Below, in pieces: positions 1 to 7,606 of a stretch of 64,000 nt of DNA (positions are counted from its first letter, which is position 1; the number at the start of each line of letters is the position of its first letter). Under the pieces are notes generated by a model. It did no database searches and was not told the origin of the DNA. It worked only from the letters and a program-made list of their open reading frames with translations. This DNA comes from Pontiella desulfatans. Its GTDB lineage: Bacteria; Verrucomicrobiota; Kiritimatiellia; Kiritimatiellales; Pontiellaceae. The DNA is taken from NCBI RefSeq assembly GCF_900890425.1, contig NZ_CAAHFG010000002.1, positions 124,001 to 188,000 on the forward strand. Reading direction: 5' to 3'. Made by a program: the position numbers and the translations under genes.

Positions 1-115
1 CGACGACCATTTGCGGTTCATCCCAGCCTGTATCAGGCGGTGTAATTTTTTGAACTTTCCCGCTTGCACCCCCATCCCGGCATAGGTATGTTCCACCACC
101 TTATTTCACAGTAAC

Positions 116-204
116 GCTCGGGTGGTGAAATTGGTAGACACGCAAGGTTGAGGGCCTTGTGGGAGTTAAATCCCGTGTGGGTTCGAATCCCACCCCGAGC
201 ACCA
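116..204 (+). tRNA. tRNA-Leu (GAG), prophage attachment gene
   Basis: A complete class II tRNA folds here. The acceptor stem GCTCGGG pairs with CCCGAGC, the D-loop has the leucine-type GTGAAATTGGTAGACAC, the anticodon loop TTGAGGG gives anticodon GAG, a long variable arm is present, and the T-arm is GTGGG-TTCGAAT-CCCAC followed by encoded ACCA. The 3' part from 176 lies inside the 40-bp phage att repeat, so the gene was rebuilt from phage DNA when the element integrated and should remain functional. Confidence 0.96.
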
Positions 205-215
205 TTTTTATGCCG
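176..215 (+). repeat. attL core (40-bp direct repeat)
   Basis: These 40 bases match 38454-38493 exactly; the copies diverge at base 175 versus 38453 and at 216 versus 38494. The repeat covers the tRNA T-arm, the acceptor strand, ACCA and the next eleven bases. It is the product of integrase-mediated crossover in the tRNA 3' end. Confidence 0.95.
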
Positions 216-242
216 TTTTTCTTTTGGAAAGCGGCTTTTTTT
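212..242 (+). terminator. Terminator after tRNA-Leu (phage-borne)
   Basis: A GCCGTTTTTC / GGAAAGCGGC hairpin (one wobble pair) is followed by a run of seven T. It lies just inside the left end of the prophage, so it replaces the host terminator displaced to 38491-38521. The phage attP thus supplies both the tRNA 3' end and a new terminator. Confidence 0.7.
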
Positions 243-273
243 GTGTTTTGGGGTGTCTACGTTTTGCCTACGC

Positions 274-302
274 TTGACATTTCCCGATATAGCCGATATA
301 TA
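274..302 (+). promoter_or_regulatory. Integrase promoter
   Basis: TTGACA (274-279), a 17-bp spacer and TATATA (297-302) form a near-consensus sigma-70 promoter. The -10 box ends only seven bases before the integrase ATG, so the transcript would be leaderless or nearly so. Confidence 0.75.
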
Positions 303-309
303 AGGATTC

Positions 310-1383
310 ATGGCTATTTATAAACGTGGTGATAAATATTGGATCTCAATCTACCGGGGCGCTGGGAAGCCGCGGAAGTACCTGCCGGCTGGCACCGATT
401 GCCGTGAAACTGCACTGGCGATGGAAGCCATGATTAAAACCGCCATGAACGGCAATATGGCGAGGGATCGGCTGTATGAAGCCATTGACTCGCTTATGGG
501 CTGGAACCAGGTTCCCGGCGTTATTGTGGGCGATCTATGGGCCACCTATTTGAAGACAAAGCCAACAGTCGGGCCGCACACGATGCGGCAGCGTGAAAGC
601 CTGTGCCGGAAGCTTTCGGATTGGCTGACCGGAAAGTATCCGGCAACCAAGGAGCTTCATCAGATTACGCCGCAACAGGCGTTTGAATTTTCGGATTGGT
701 TGCTGGAGGAAAAGGGCGGCAAGGGCAAGACGCACAACAACCGGATCGGTAATCTCAAAACGGTATTCAAGGCGATCCAGGTGCGGGCGAATATCAATGA
801 AAATCCATTCGGGTTGCATGGCAAGATGAGCGAGAGTGACAGCGTCCACGGCAGGCCGTTCACCGATGCGGAGCAGGCGGCAATCTTTGCGCGGTGTTGC
901 GAGGTTGGAAAGGATTGGTTGGCGATCTGTACCGTGTCGAAGTATTCGGGCGCCCGGTTGAAAGACCTTGCCCAGCTAAAATGGGATCAGGTCACACAGA
1001 AGCATATCGACATCACGCCGGCCAAAACGAAAAAGCATGGAATCCGTGCACTAATCCCGATCCATGTCAATGTGTCGAAGGAGCTTAACATGCTGGATCG
1101 GTCGGGGGAATATGTTTTCCCGACGTTGGCGGCGCGCTACCTGGAGAACGATCGATCGGAAAGCGGCTTTATGGAAGACATCATGAACCCCATCGATATT
1201 GATCGGGAAGGCGCACACATCACGTTTCATTGCTGGCGGCATACCTTCCGCACCATGATGGCCGCAGCGAAGGTGCCGGCGGATGTTGCCATGAAGATTG
1301 CCGGCTGGACGAATGAGGAAACCGCCGAGCTCTACAACCATGATTTCAGCCAGATGCAGGAAGCGATTGACGCGCTGGAATAA
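310..1383 (+). CDS. int: Tyrosine recombinase (phage integrase)
   Basis: This 357-residue protein performs site-specific integration and excision at tRNA-Leu. The catalytic domain shows the first Arg in KYSGARLKDLAQL (about residues 215-227), the His-x-x-Arg box in HCWRHTF (about 309-315) and the nucleophile Tyr in ELYNHDF near 343. An N-terminal arm/core-binding region precedes it. It lies right beside attL, the usual place for integrases of tRNA-targeting elements, and reads inward. The ATG at 310 is only 8 nt from the -10 box and has no Shine-Dalgarno sequence. Confidence 0.95.
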   Translation: MAIYKRGDKYWISIYRGAGKPRKYLPAGTDCRETALAMEAMIKTAMNGNMARDRLYEAIDSLMGWNQVPGVIVGDLWATYLKTKPTVGPHTMRQRESLCRKLSDWLTGKYPATKELHQITPQQAFEFSDWLLEEKGGKGKTHNNRIGNLKTVFKAIQVRANINENPFGLHGKMSESDSVHGRPFTDAEQAAIFARCCEVGKDWLAICTVSKYSGARLKDLAQLKWDQVTQKHIDITPAKTKKHGIRALIPIHVNVSKELNMLDRSGEYVFPTLAARYLENDRSESGFMEDIMNPIDIDREGAHITFHCWRHTFRTMMAAAKVPADVAMKIAGWTNEETAELYNHDFSQMQEAIDALE

Positions 1384-1407
1384 AACGGGAACCCGCAGGG
1401 AATGCCC

Positions 1408-1836
1408 CTACCGCGCTGGCTTCGCCGCGCCCGTGCCAAAAAGGAAGCCGACCACCACGTTTATCGTGTAGCCGAACCATTGCGGCAACACAAAGCCTTC
1501 GGCGGTGATTACCTCGGATTCCTTGCCCCACTTGATCAAACCCCAGAGGAGCGATTTTTGTGGGACATGTTCAACGATTGAAACCGGGATTTCGGAAAAG
1601 AACGCCACCAGCAAAAGACCACCGAAGCCAATCGTAAGAATCATAACGGCGGCGAACTTGCGTATCCAAGGGCTCGACCGCTTCGCCGCCGCATCGGCCA
1701 ACCCGGAGGCATGGCTATTGGCCTTCATGGCCTGCTCGGCAAGCTTGAACGTGTTGGCTTGCTGGTTTGCCTGACCCTTCATCAGGAAACCGATAATGCC
1801 GGAGCCGACGCCCGCAATGAGTTCCCACGGCATCAC
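1408..1836 (-). CDS. Membrane protein, candidate holin
   Basis: A 142-residue protein with an N-terminal hydrophobic stretch (WELIAGVGSGIIGFLM), a charged Gln/Ala-rich middle, a strong membrane segment near 65-85 (AAVMILTIGFGGLLLVAFF) and a third near the C-terminus (TINVVVGFLFGTG). The three-segment layout resembles phage or gene-transfer-agent 3-TM holins. It is the last gene of the leftward late operon, where lysis genes often sit, and its start overlaps the next small membrane gene (1833). No sequence family was recognised with certainty, so the holin role is an inference from position and topology. Confidence 0.5.
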   Translation of the reverse strand: MMPWELIAGVGSGIIGFLMKGQANQQANTFKLAEQAMKANSHASGLADAAAKRSSPWIRKFAAVMILTIGFGGLLLVAFFSEIPVSIVEHVPQKSLLWGLIKWGKESEVITAEGFVLPQWFGYTINVVVGFLFGTGAAKPAR

Positions 1837-2135
1837 GCGCCGCCTTTATCGATTTTCTGCCGAATGGTGTCGAGCGCCTGCTTTCCGGTGACCAGCACGG
1901 TTACCGTGATCAGGCTACCTAGAAAGGTCTTGGCTTCGAACACCTCGGAACCGGCTTTGAACATGATGGCCAGATCCAGCCCGAACGCCATGCCAACCAC
2001 AACAAACGCCATGATTTTCGAGAGGGTGACTCTAATTGTGTTTTCAATCATTCCGTGTTCCTCCGTGTTTGCCACGAGCTCCGTCCGACGATCCGCCTCG
2101 GCCACCATCTCGTGAATGTGCTTTGCGGAATCCAT
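1833..2135 (-). CDS. Small two-TM phage membrane protein
   Basis: A 100-residue protein with a charged N-terminus and two predicted membrane helices (about residues 41-60 and 72-90). It overlaps the downstream 142-residue membrane gene by four bases and follows another small membrane gene, forming a three-gene cluster of membrane proteins at the end of the late operon. It could be a holin, antiholin or spanin-like lysis accessory. No catalytic motif is visible. Confidence 0.5.
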   Translation of the reverse strand: MDSAKHIHEMVAEADRRTELVANTEEHGMIENTIRVTLSKIMAFVVVGMAFGLDLAIMFKAGSEVFEAKTFLGSLITVTVLVTGKQALDTIRQKIDKGGA

Positions 2136-2139
2136 GCCT

Positions 2140-2361
2140 TCAGCCCCGCTTGTCCAATGTTTGCTTCAAAATGCTATTCAGCGCCGGGCAGTGCTCGGCA
2201 TGGTCGGAGATGGCCTTCTGTATCTCGTCCTTTGTCTTGATCACCGCCGTCTGCACTTCGGTGCGTACCACCAAACGAACCACGAACGCATTGCAGGTGA
2301 TGATCGCCGACGCCGCCGCCACACTTCCCCCAATTACCGCCACTACTTCCGCAATCGTCAT
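2140..2361 (-). CDS. Small phage membrane protein
   Basis: A 73-residue protein with one N-terminal hydrophobic segment (EVVAVIGGSVAAASAIITCNAFVV) and a charged, probably coiled C-terminal half containing two Cys. It is tightly packed in the late operon, with two bases between it and the upstream stop. Its position with two other small membrane genes suggests a lysis or tail-tip role. Function unknown. Confidence 0.45.
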   Translation of the reverse strand: MTIAEVVAVIGGSVAAASAIITCNAFVVRLVVRTEVQTAVIKTKDEIQKAISDHAEHCPALNSILKQTLDKRG

Positions 2362-2362
2362 C

Positions 2363-2767
2363 TCATGCCGCCTTTTCTTTTGTTAAACTGGTGTGGTTGG
2401 GGCATCCGCCCTTGGTGCGGTTGACCCGGTGCTTGTATTCCCAGCATCGGCCTTGCACGCGCCCGCTGCTGTCGTCCTCGACCATGTTGGTGCAGGTGAC
2501 GCATTTGGGTTCGTGGCTCTCGACGATGGGACGGTAGCGGCTGATCAACCGACGCCCCGGCTCCGAGACGTGGGTTTTCATCACGCTTTTATAGGTGCCG
2601 ATTTCCATTTCCAGCAACCGCACCGTCTGCTCAAACTCGACTTTGCTCAAATTGGCGTTGGCGAGGAGCGTCATGTTGTCGAACAACTCTTGGTTGAGCC
2701 GGTGGATCTGCTCATTGTGCTGCTTGAGCAGGGCGGCATGGCAAAGGCGCTGGAGGGGGCAGTTCAT
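2363..2767 (-). CDS. Hypothetical phage protein with Cys-rich C-terminus
   Basis: A 134-residue protein starting MNCPLQRLC. The start at 2767 is chosen because its ATG overlaps the upstream stop (ATGA); the longer reading frame has no such support. Cys residues occur at the N-terminus and in a CVTC...C...C pattern in the C-terminal half, so it may bind a metal. The middle is a charged helical region. It lies between a predicted tail-associated lipoprotein and membrane genes. No family recognised. Confidence 0.5.
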   Translation of the reverse strand: MNCPLQRLCHAALLKQHNEQIHRLNQELFDNMTLLANANLSKVEFEQTVRLLEMEIGTYKSVMKTHVSEPGRRLISRYRPIVESHEPKCVTCTNMVEDDSSGRVQGRCWEYKHRVNRTKGGCPNHTSLTKEKAA

Positions 2768-3207
2768 TCGGCAGGCACCTCCGTTCGTGCGGCGGTCGGG
2801 GTGGAACCCGACCCTCCATACAACTTGAAAAACTGCGCCGCGTTGGTGGCGGGCACCGAACATGGAACCTCCACCGAAATCCAGAGGCCGGTCGAGAGGT
2901 TGGTGGTGGTGAGCATTGGCACGCTGAAATCAAACGTCGGCACCGGGCGGGGCGGGTGCCAACCGGGCGGGGTCAGTTCCAGATGAACCGGCGCGATGGT
3001 CTGCAAACGCGCCACGCTTCCGATGGTGCGGATATGCACAGGAACCGTGTTGGTGGTCGTGGCCTTGCGGAATGTTCCGCGCAACGCGGGAGCCGGGGTG
3101 GAACCCGGCCCTCCATCCGGCATCGGCGGGCCGTTGGTCGAGCCGATGCACTCGGCAACGAGCCAGAGCAGGACGGCGGGGATTATGACGAGGGACGGGC
3201 GCATCAT
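2764..3207 (-). CDS. Putative secreted/lipoprotein, tail-spike neighbour
   Basis: This 147-residue protein starts MMRPSLVIIPAVLLWLVAEC, a signal-peptide-like start with a possible lipobox (LVAEC). The start lies inside the upstream tail-spike stop (CCATGATG), showing translational coupling. Two copies of a dispersed ~30-bp repeat sit in the gene (about 2787-2820 and 3086-3119), each read through in frame as a GG(P/S)GSTP-type segment. Function unknown; it may accompany the tail spike or act at the cell surface. Confidence 0.5.
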   Translation of the reverse strand: MMRPSLVIIPAVLLWLVAECIGSTNGPPMPDGGPGSTPAPALRGTFRKATTTNTVPVHIRTIGSVARLQTIAPVHLELTPPGWHPPRPVPTFDFSVPMLTTTNLSTGLWISVEVPCSVPATNAAQFFKLYGGSGSTPTAARTEVPAE

Positions 3208-4931
3208 GGGGTATCCCATTTGATGTAGTCCGGCGCGGCGAGGAATGTCCCGTTGGTGTAGACCGCCACACCATCTGCAACGTGTCCATAGTAGTAGATC
3301 CAATCCTGCCCCGTGGTCATCACCCGGCCGCCCATCTGGTAAGTCTGATTTCCGACTCCAGACTGGTAGACGCACTGCCGCTTGTTGAGCGTGTCAACAT
3401 GGGCGAACTCGCAATCAACAACCGTCAGCGAGGAGTTGGTGCAGGTGTGCAATGTCAGTCCGAAATTATCCCCCGCCCCCGAAGCATGGAATCGACCACC
3501 CTCAACCGTGATGTTGATATTTGAGGCACTCCGCCAAGTCCATATAAACTGATAAACCGCAGTATTGTACGAGGTCGTCGTGCCTGCCTGGAACACGTAC
3601 CGCTGGGTTACGTTGTCGTCGGGATACATCGTCTTGTTGATGAGCGAGGAAGTCTGTACAAAAATCGTCCCGCTGAAATCGCTCGGGATGCAGTCGAAAT
3701 CCGGCCCTTGCACACCGACGATTTCGTCCAGGTTATCACCAACCACGATCACGTTTGGGTTGCGGGACAACTCTGTGCGCAATGCATTGCGGCCCGTTTG
3801 GACACTCAAGTCATCCATCGACCCCACGATCATCGCGCCGTTGATCTCGCCAACACCGGCGAGGAATGGCCGTTCATCGTCCTGTGCTCCGGCTGACGCG
3901 GGGAAGAGCGCCAGATCGTTGGCTGTGCATGCATCCAGTATCGAAAGCGACCCCACGTCGAAATAATCAATTCCGTCGTACACAAATGTGCAGTCATCAA
4001 AAACAGGCGGGAGCGCGCCGGCGTCATGCGTGGCCAACATGCCTGCCGAGTTATTGCTCCCCAGATCGCGTAAAACGAAGCCACACCCACGGAAGACCAC
4101 GCCGCTGGCCTCCGCCACGGCCACAACCATCTTGGCTCCGGACGAGTTATTCTCGGACATGTCCCACTGGTAGCGGCAATCCTCCACCACAGCATTGCTC
4201 GACCGGCTCAATACCAGTCCGTAGCGAGAATCAAGTGAGGCTACATCGCCGGTTGTGGACTGGTAGAAGTCGATTCCGGTCATGATGAAATTGGTCATAT
4301 AGGAGGCGTCCAAACCACGCTCATTGGGCACCAGGTTGGGCAGGGTGATATTGATGCGCGGGCGCCCGATTCCGGCCACGCGGATATTGTTGCGCGCACC
4401 GAAATGCGAGGTTTGCGATCCCAACTCGTTGTAGGTGCCGGGGTGGACGACGAAGCTGTCGCCATCCTGCGCGTCTGCGAATGCAGCGAACGGCGAGCCG
4501 TACCAATGCCGCCCGTCGGCTGAAATCCTCTCCACTCTGTTGGTGTAGCCGCTAGCCTCCGCAACAATCTCGGCGGAGTTGGTGAGGGTGCCGGATTGCG
4601 CGATGTAGCGGTCGTCGTTGTAGCCTTGGTTGCCGACCCCCTGGTCGCGTACCGGGTCGCCGGTGAGTTCCATCCACCCCGTAACCGTCACCCCGTCATC
4701 ATCCACGACGAGCGTATTATTCTGCAATGGCCCTCCAACGGTGACCTGCGTGGCGCTATAGATGCCGACGTCCGCCCCGGCCTCGGCGTCCAGCACGGCG
4801 GAGTTGGAAACGGTTGTGCCGACATACTCGGCGATGGTGGTGGTGGTGCCGTTTTCGTCCACCATCTTGGTGGGTTTGGCGGCAAAGAGGGCGAGCGGCA
4901 GTAGGGCCGCTAATAGAAGCAGTTTCTTCAT
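3204..4931 (-). CDS. Beta-helix tail spike / adhesin with signal-like N-terminus
   Basis: A 575-residue protein with right-handed parallel beta-helix character: repeated short strands with Asn ladders, segments such as NNIRVAGIG, SNAVVEDCRY and ASNINITVEGG, and 'FVVHPGTYNE' typical of pectate-lyase/tail-spike folds. Such proteins bind or cleave host surface polysaccharide. Unusually for a virion protein it begins with a canonical signal peptide (MKKLLLLAALLPLALFAAKP). It lies at the tail-fibre end of the tail module, before a small gene that also has a signal-like start. It is either a secreted product of the lysogen or an atypical spike. Confidence 0.65.
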   Translation of the reverse strand: MKKLLLLAALLPLALFAAKPTKMVDENGTTTTIAEYVGTTVSNSAVLDAEAGADVGIYSATQVTVGGPLQNNTLVVDDDGVTVTGWMELTGDPVRDQGVGNQGYNDDRYIAQSGTLTNSAEIVAEASGYTNRVERISADGRHWYGSPFAAFADAQDGDSFVVHPGTYNELGSQTSHFGARNNIRVAGIGRPRINITLPNLVPNERGLDASYMTNFIMTGIDFYQSTTGDVASLDSRYGLVLSRSSNAVVEDCRYQWDMSENNSSGAKMVVAVAEASGVVFRGCGFVLRDLGSNNSAGMLATHDAGALPPVFDDCTFVYDGIDYFDVGSLSILDACTANDLALFPASAGAQDDERPFLAGVGEINGAMIVGSMDDLSVQTGRNALRTELSRNPNVIVVGDNLDEIVGVQGPDFDCIPSDFSGTIFVQTSSLINKTMYPDDNVTQRYVFQAGTTTSYNTAVYQFIWTWRSASNINITVEGGRFHASGAGDNFGLTLHTCTNSSLTVVDCEFAHVDTLNKRQCVYQSGVGNQTYQMGGRVMTTGQDWIYYYGHVADGVAVYTNGTFLAAPDYIKWDTP

Positions 4932-4947
4932 GGCAGGTTCTCCTTGA

Positions 4948-5628
4948 TTAAGATTCGTCGGCAGCAGTCACTTCAGCACCGTCGCTGGTTGTCCACGCGG
5001 CTGCACTTTCGTCCCAGTAGATGGTGTAGCCCAGCGTCGTCACCCGCACCGGCTGAAGATCGGTCGGGCTGGCCGGCAGGGCCGCAAAGTTCGCCACGCG
5101 GGTGGGTTTGAACGAGGCCAGCAGGGCGGCGGTTTCCGTCTTGCTGTAATAGTCCTCGGCGGGAATTGGATCGGGATCGCCGCTGCCGGCGTTGATAGTG
5201 CCTTTGCAGACGACGGGAAAGTCGATGCTCCAAACCAGTTCGTCCACGTCGTCGCCCTGAAGTTCGAATGTTCCGCTGATCGATTTCTTGGTATCGACCG
5301 CCGCCTGGAATTCCTCGGTGTTGGCATCGAGCTGCACCACGATGGTGCCGGTGCTGGGCGTAATGGAAATATTAGCGTCGAGCGTCTTCACCATCACGGT
5401 GGTGGTGGTGGAATAGTCCTTGTCGATCGCGGCCTCGTAGGCCAGCGAAGCGTCGAGCGTGGTATCGACCACCGGCACGCCGCTGGCATCCAGCCCAGTA
5501 ATGCAGATGATGGTTAAATCCACCTTTTCGCGGTAGCGGATCCAAGGGTATTGGGCGCGCGGTAATTCACGGCCTCGGTCAACGTCGTAAAGCGTTCCGG
5601 TGGTAGTGTTGTAATAGACCGTTTTCAT
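4948..5628 (-). CDS. Putative tail fibre / baseplate protein
   Basis: A 226-residue protein with a beta-rich, Thr-rich N-terminal domain and a C-terminal repeat-like tail (a YYSKTETAALL segment, then FAALPASPTDLQPVRV and GYTIYWDESAAAW), patterns common at the ends of phage tail-fibre or receptor-binding proteins. It directly precedes the beta-helix spike gene and may connect it to the tail tip. No enzymatic motif is seen; the assignment rests mainly on composition and position. Confidence 0.5.
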   Translation of the reverse strand: MKTVYYNTTTGTLYDVDRGRELPRAQYPWIRYREKVDLTIICITGLDASGVPVVDTTLDASLAYEAAIDKDYSTTTTVMVKTLDANISITPSTGTIVVQLDANTEEFQAAVDTKKSISGTFELQGDDVDELVWSIDFPVVCKGTINAGSGDPDPIPAEDYYSKTETAALLASFKPTRVANFAALPASPTDLQPVRVTTLGYTIYWDESAAAWTTSDGAEVTAADES

Positions 5629-5711
5629 AGATATACGGTGGCAAGGCCACCTTCACTTTTCCAAGTTTACAGAACCGCAAAGGCGGGTTTCACCGCCCCT
5701 GCGTTGAGATT

Positions 5712-6926
5712 TCACGACTTAACGAAGTACGGCGCGCCAAGATCGCGCGGCTTTGGATCGCGGCTAAAGCACACGATCCGCGCATCCGCCGGCACGTCCC
5801 ACTCCAGCTGGTTGCGCGGCCACAGCACCATGCCGGGCATCACATCCGCCACCACGTTCGGCACAATCCCGCGCTCCGCCAAACGCTGCGAGAAGTGGAT
5901 GTCCGCAAAGCGAATGCGCTCCGGCGCTTCCGGCTCAAAGCTGTCCATCATAAACGAGAAGTCGCCGTTCCAGGCCATGATCCCCGAGCCATACCACCCC
6001 GGCACATTGTTCGGCACCGCATGCAGCATCATGATCCGATCCGTTCCGCCCAGCGCATAGTGCGCAAGGTCGTCGATGTTCCCGGGAATGTAGGTGTCCA
6101 GATCCAGATAGATGCACGGCCCCGTTTCGCGGAATAGATCCAGCTTGTCCCACCACGTCGGACGGCAACCCACCAGCGCAACGTCGGCAATCGCCGGATC
6201 GTCCGAATAGCAGACAAACTCATGCTCCACCGTCAGGCTTTCTGCCACCTGCCGCTTGAGGTTCCGCACGTCGTCGGCATCGTAGGCGCCGCCCGTCCGC
6301 AGCATGCACACCACCCGCAGCTTGCCGGAGCTCCGGAGGCGCAGGCGCTGGGGTTCCGGCAGCTCGCCAAAGCGCACCCGGCGGCTATCGATCTCCGGAT
6401 GGTTGGCAATCGCCTCCACCGCCCGGTCATACATCGGCACCGACTCCGCATCGTTCTGCGCAATCCACTTCCGCCGGCGAAGGTCTTCCAGCAGTTCCGC
6501 TTCGTCGCGCTCGCACAGGATCCACTTTGCTTCCGGGAACGCCTGGTGGAACACCGGCGCCATCAGCGCCAGCATCGGCAGCGCAACCACCACCGGCTCC
6601 GCCAAGTCCCACCCCTCCCGCCGCAGGATGCCCAGCAGCAGATCGCGGAAGTACGGCGGCTGCCAGTGCGGCTTCGCAAACGGCACCGGCGCGCGCTTCG
6701 GGTTCAAGATCTTCTTATCCTTCCCCTCCAGCTTCTTCCCCGGGAAGAACTGCTCAAGGTATGGCGCAACACACAGCTCCTTGATCTTCGGGTTCTCGTG
6801 CGTGTTGTGGATCGCCTGGTTCAGCGTCCGGCCCGCAAACGCCCCCTCCGCCTTCAGCAGCCCTGCCGCAAGGTTCAGCCCGCTTCCCGGCGCGCCCGTC
6901 ACAAACGTAATGTCCAGTTGCTTCAT
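5712..6926 (-). CDS. Sulfotransferase-like plus glycosyltransferase fusion
   Basis: A 404-residue two-domain protein. Residues ~1-190 begin with a P-loop (FVTGAPGSGLNL) like the PAPS-binding loop of sulfotransferases and resemble that fold, ending near 'MYDRAVEAI'. Residues ~205-404 start KLRVVCMLRTGGAYDADDV and carry the YLDLDTYIPGN Asp-x-Asp motif of a GT-A glycosyltransferase family frequent in phages. Both activities would modify glycans, possibly host polysaccharide or virion glycoprotein. It overlaps the DUF115-like gene by four bases, so the two probably act together. The sulfotransferase call is weaker than the glycosyltransferase call. Confidence 0.65.
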   Translation of the reverse strand: MKQLDITFVTGAPGSGLNLAAGLLKAEGAFAGRTLNQAIHNTHENPKIKELCVAPYLEQFFPGKKLEGKDKKILNPKRAPVPFAKPHWQPPYFRDLLLGILRREGWDLAEPVVVALPMLALMAPVFHQAFPEAKWILCERDEAELLEDLRRRKWIAQNDAESVPMYDRAVEAIANHPEIDSRRVRFGELPEPQRLRLRSSGKLRVVCMLRTGGAYDADDVRNLKRQVAESLTVEHEFVCYSDDPAIADVALVGCRPTWWDKLDLFRETGPCIYLDLDTYIPGNIDDLAHYALGGTDRIMMLHAVPNNVPGWYGSGIMAWNGDFSFMMDSFEPEAPERIRFADIHFSQRLAERGIVPNVVADVMPGMVLWPRNQLEWDVPADARIVCFSRDPKPRDLGAPYFVKS

Positions 6927-7606
6927 CCCAACACCTCCTCGATTGTGGTTTTCGGCCAGAACGGCAAAGTGGAGTTGGGTGATGCGTTCACCACCTCAAT
7001 GCCCCCGTGCGCCTCCAGATCCTCCCAGACCGATAGCGCATACTTCCGGTGCATCCGGTAGGTTCCATCCTTGCTCCCGCGCTCCTCGCGCTCGTACCAA
7101 TGATGGGCGTCCGACTGCCCGCACATATCGAACCCGAGCAACACAATTCGAACCGCACCCAGGTGCACCGCAATATTCATTGCACCAAGCCCCGAATTGC
7201 GGTTGATCCCGATCCGGCTAGAGTCCTCAAACTCGACTCCGGAACCCATGCCGCCCAGCAGCTTGATCCGCTCATCCGTCACCAGCTTCTGGCACGTCGT
7301 CACCGTGCCCGTGTAGGCCTCCAGTTCCGACTGGTGCTCGATCCACCACTGCAAGTCCGTGAAGTGGCACCAGTCCACCAGCTCCGCCCCCAGCTTGAAC
7401 GCCTCGTTGCAGCCGATCACCATCTTGCCGCGCAGCGCCTCCGCATGTTGCGCCGGATCAAAGCTCGGGCCGCCGCCCAGGATATAGACCGTGCCACCCT
7501 CGCACTCGCGCGGAATGTGCCACCGATCCTGCCGACGCGGGAACAACGGCGGCAACCCCGCATAACTCGTTCTCAACTCTTCTGCCCTAACCATACCTGC
7601 CTCCAA
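6923..7606 (-). CDS. DUF115-like Rossmann transferase
   Basis: A 227-residue protein with VYILGGGPSFD near residue 40, then IGCNEAF, NSGLGAMNIAVHLGA and IVLLGFDMC. This pattern is typical of DUF115/MAF-like or sialyltransferase-like enzymes that use activated sugars. It is coupled to the sulfotransferase-glycosyltransferase fusion, forming a two-gene sugar-modification unit inside the tail module. The C-terminal half also resembles the last two-thirds of the chimeric ORF at 18567-19028. Substrate unknown. Confidence 0.6.
   Translation of the reverse strand: MEAGMVRAEELRTSYAGLPPLFPRRQDRWHIPRECEGGTVYILGGGPSFDPAQHAEALRGKMVIGCNEAFKLGAELVDWCHFTDLQWWIEHQSELEAYTGTVTTCQKLVTDERIKLLGGMGSGVEFEDSSRIGINRNSGLGAMNIAVHLGAVRIVLLGFDMCGQSDAHHWYEREERGSKDGTYRMHRKYALSVWEDLEAHGGIEVVNASPNSTLPFWPKTTIEEVLG

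Noticed and set aside
2712-2933. Frames reading MEGRVPPRPP-like peptides at 2712-2933, 2973-3158 and 32703-32948
   Set aside because: These are the dispersed repeat read in another frame, not genes; they overlap supported coding regions.
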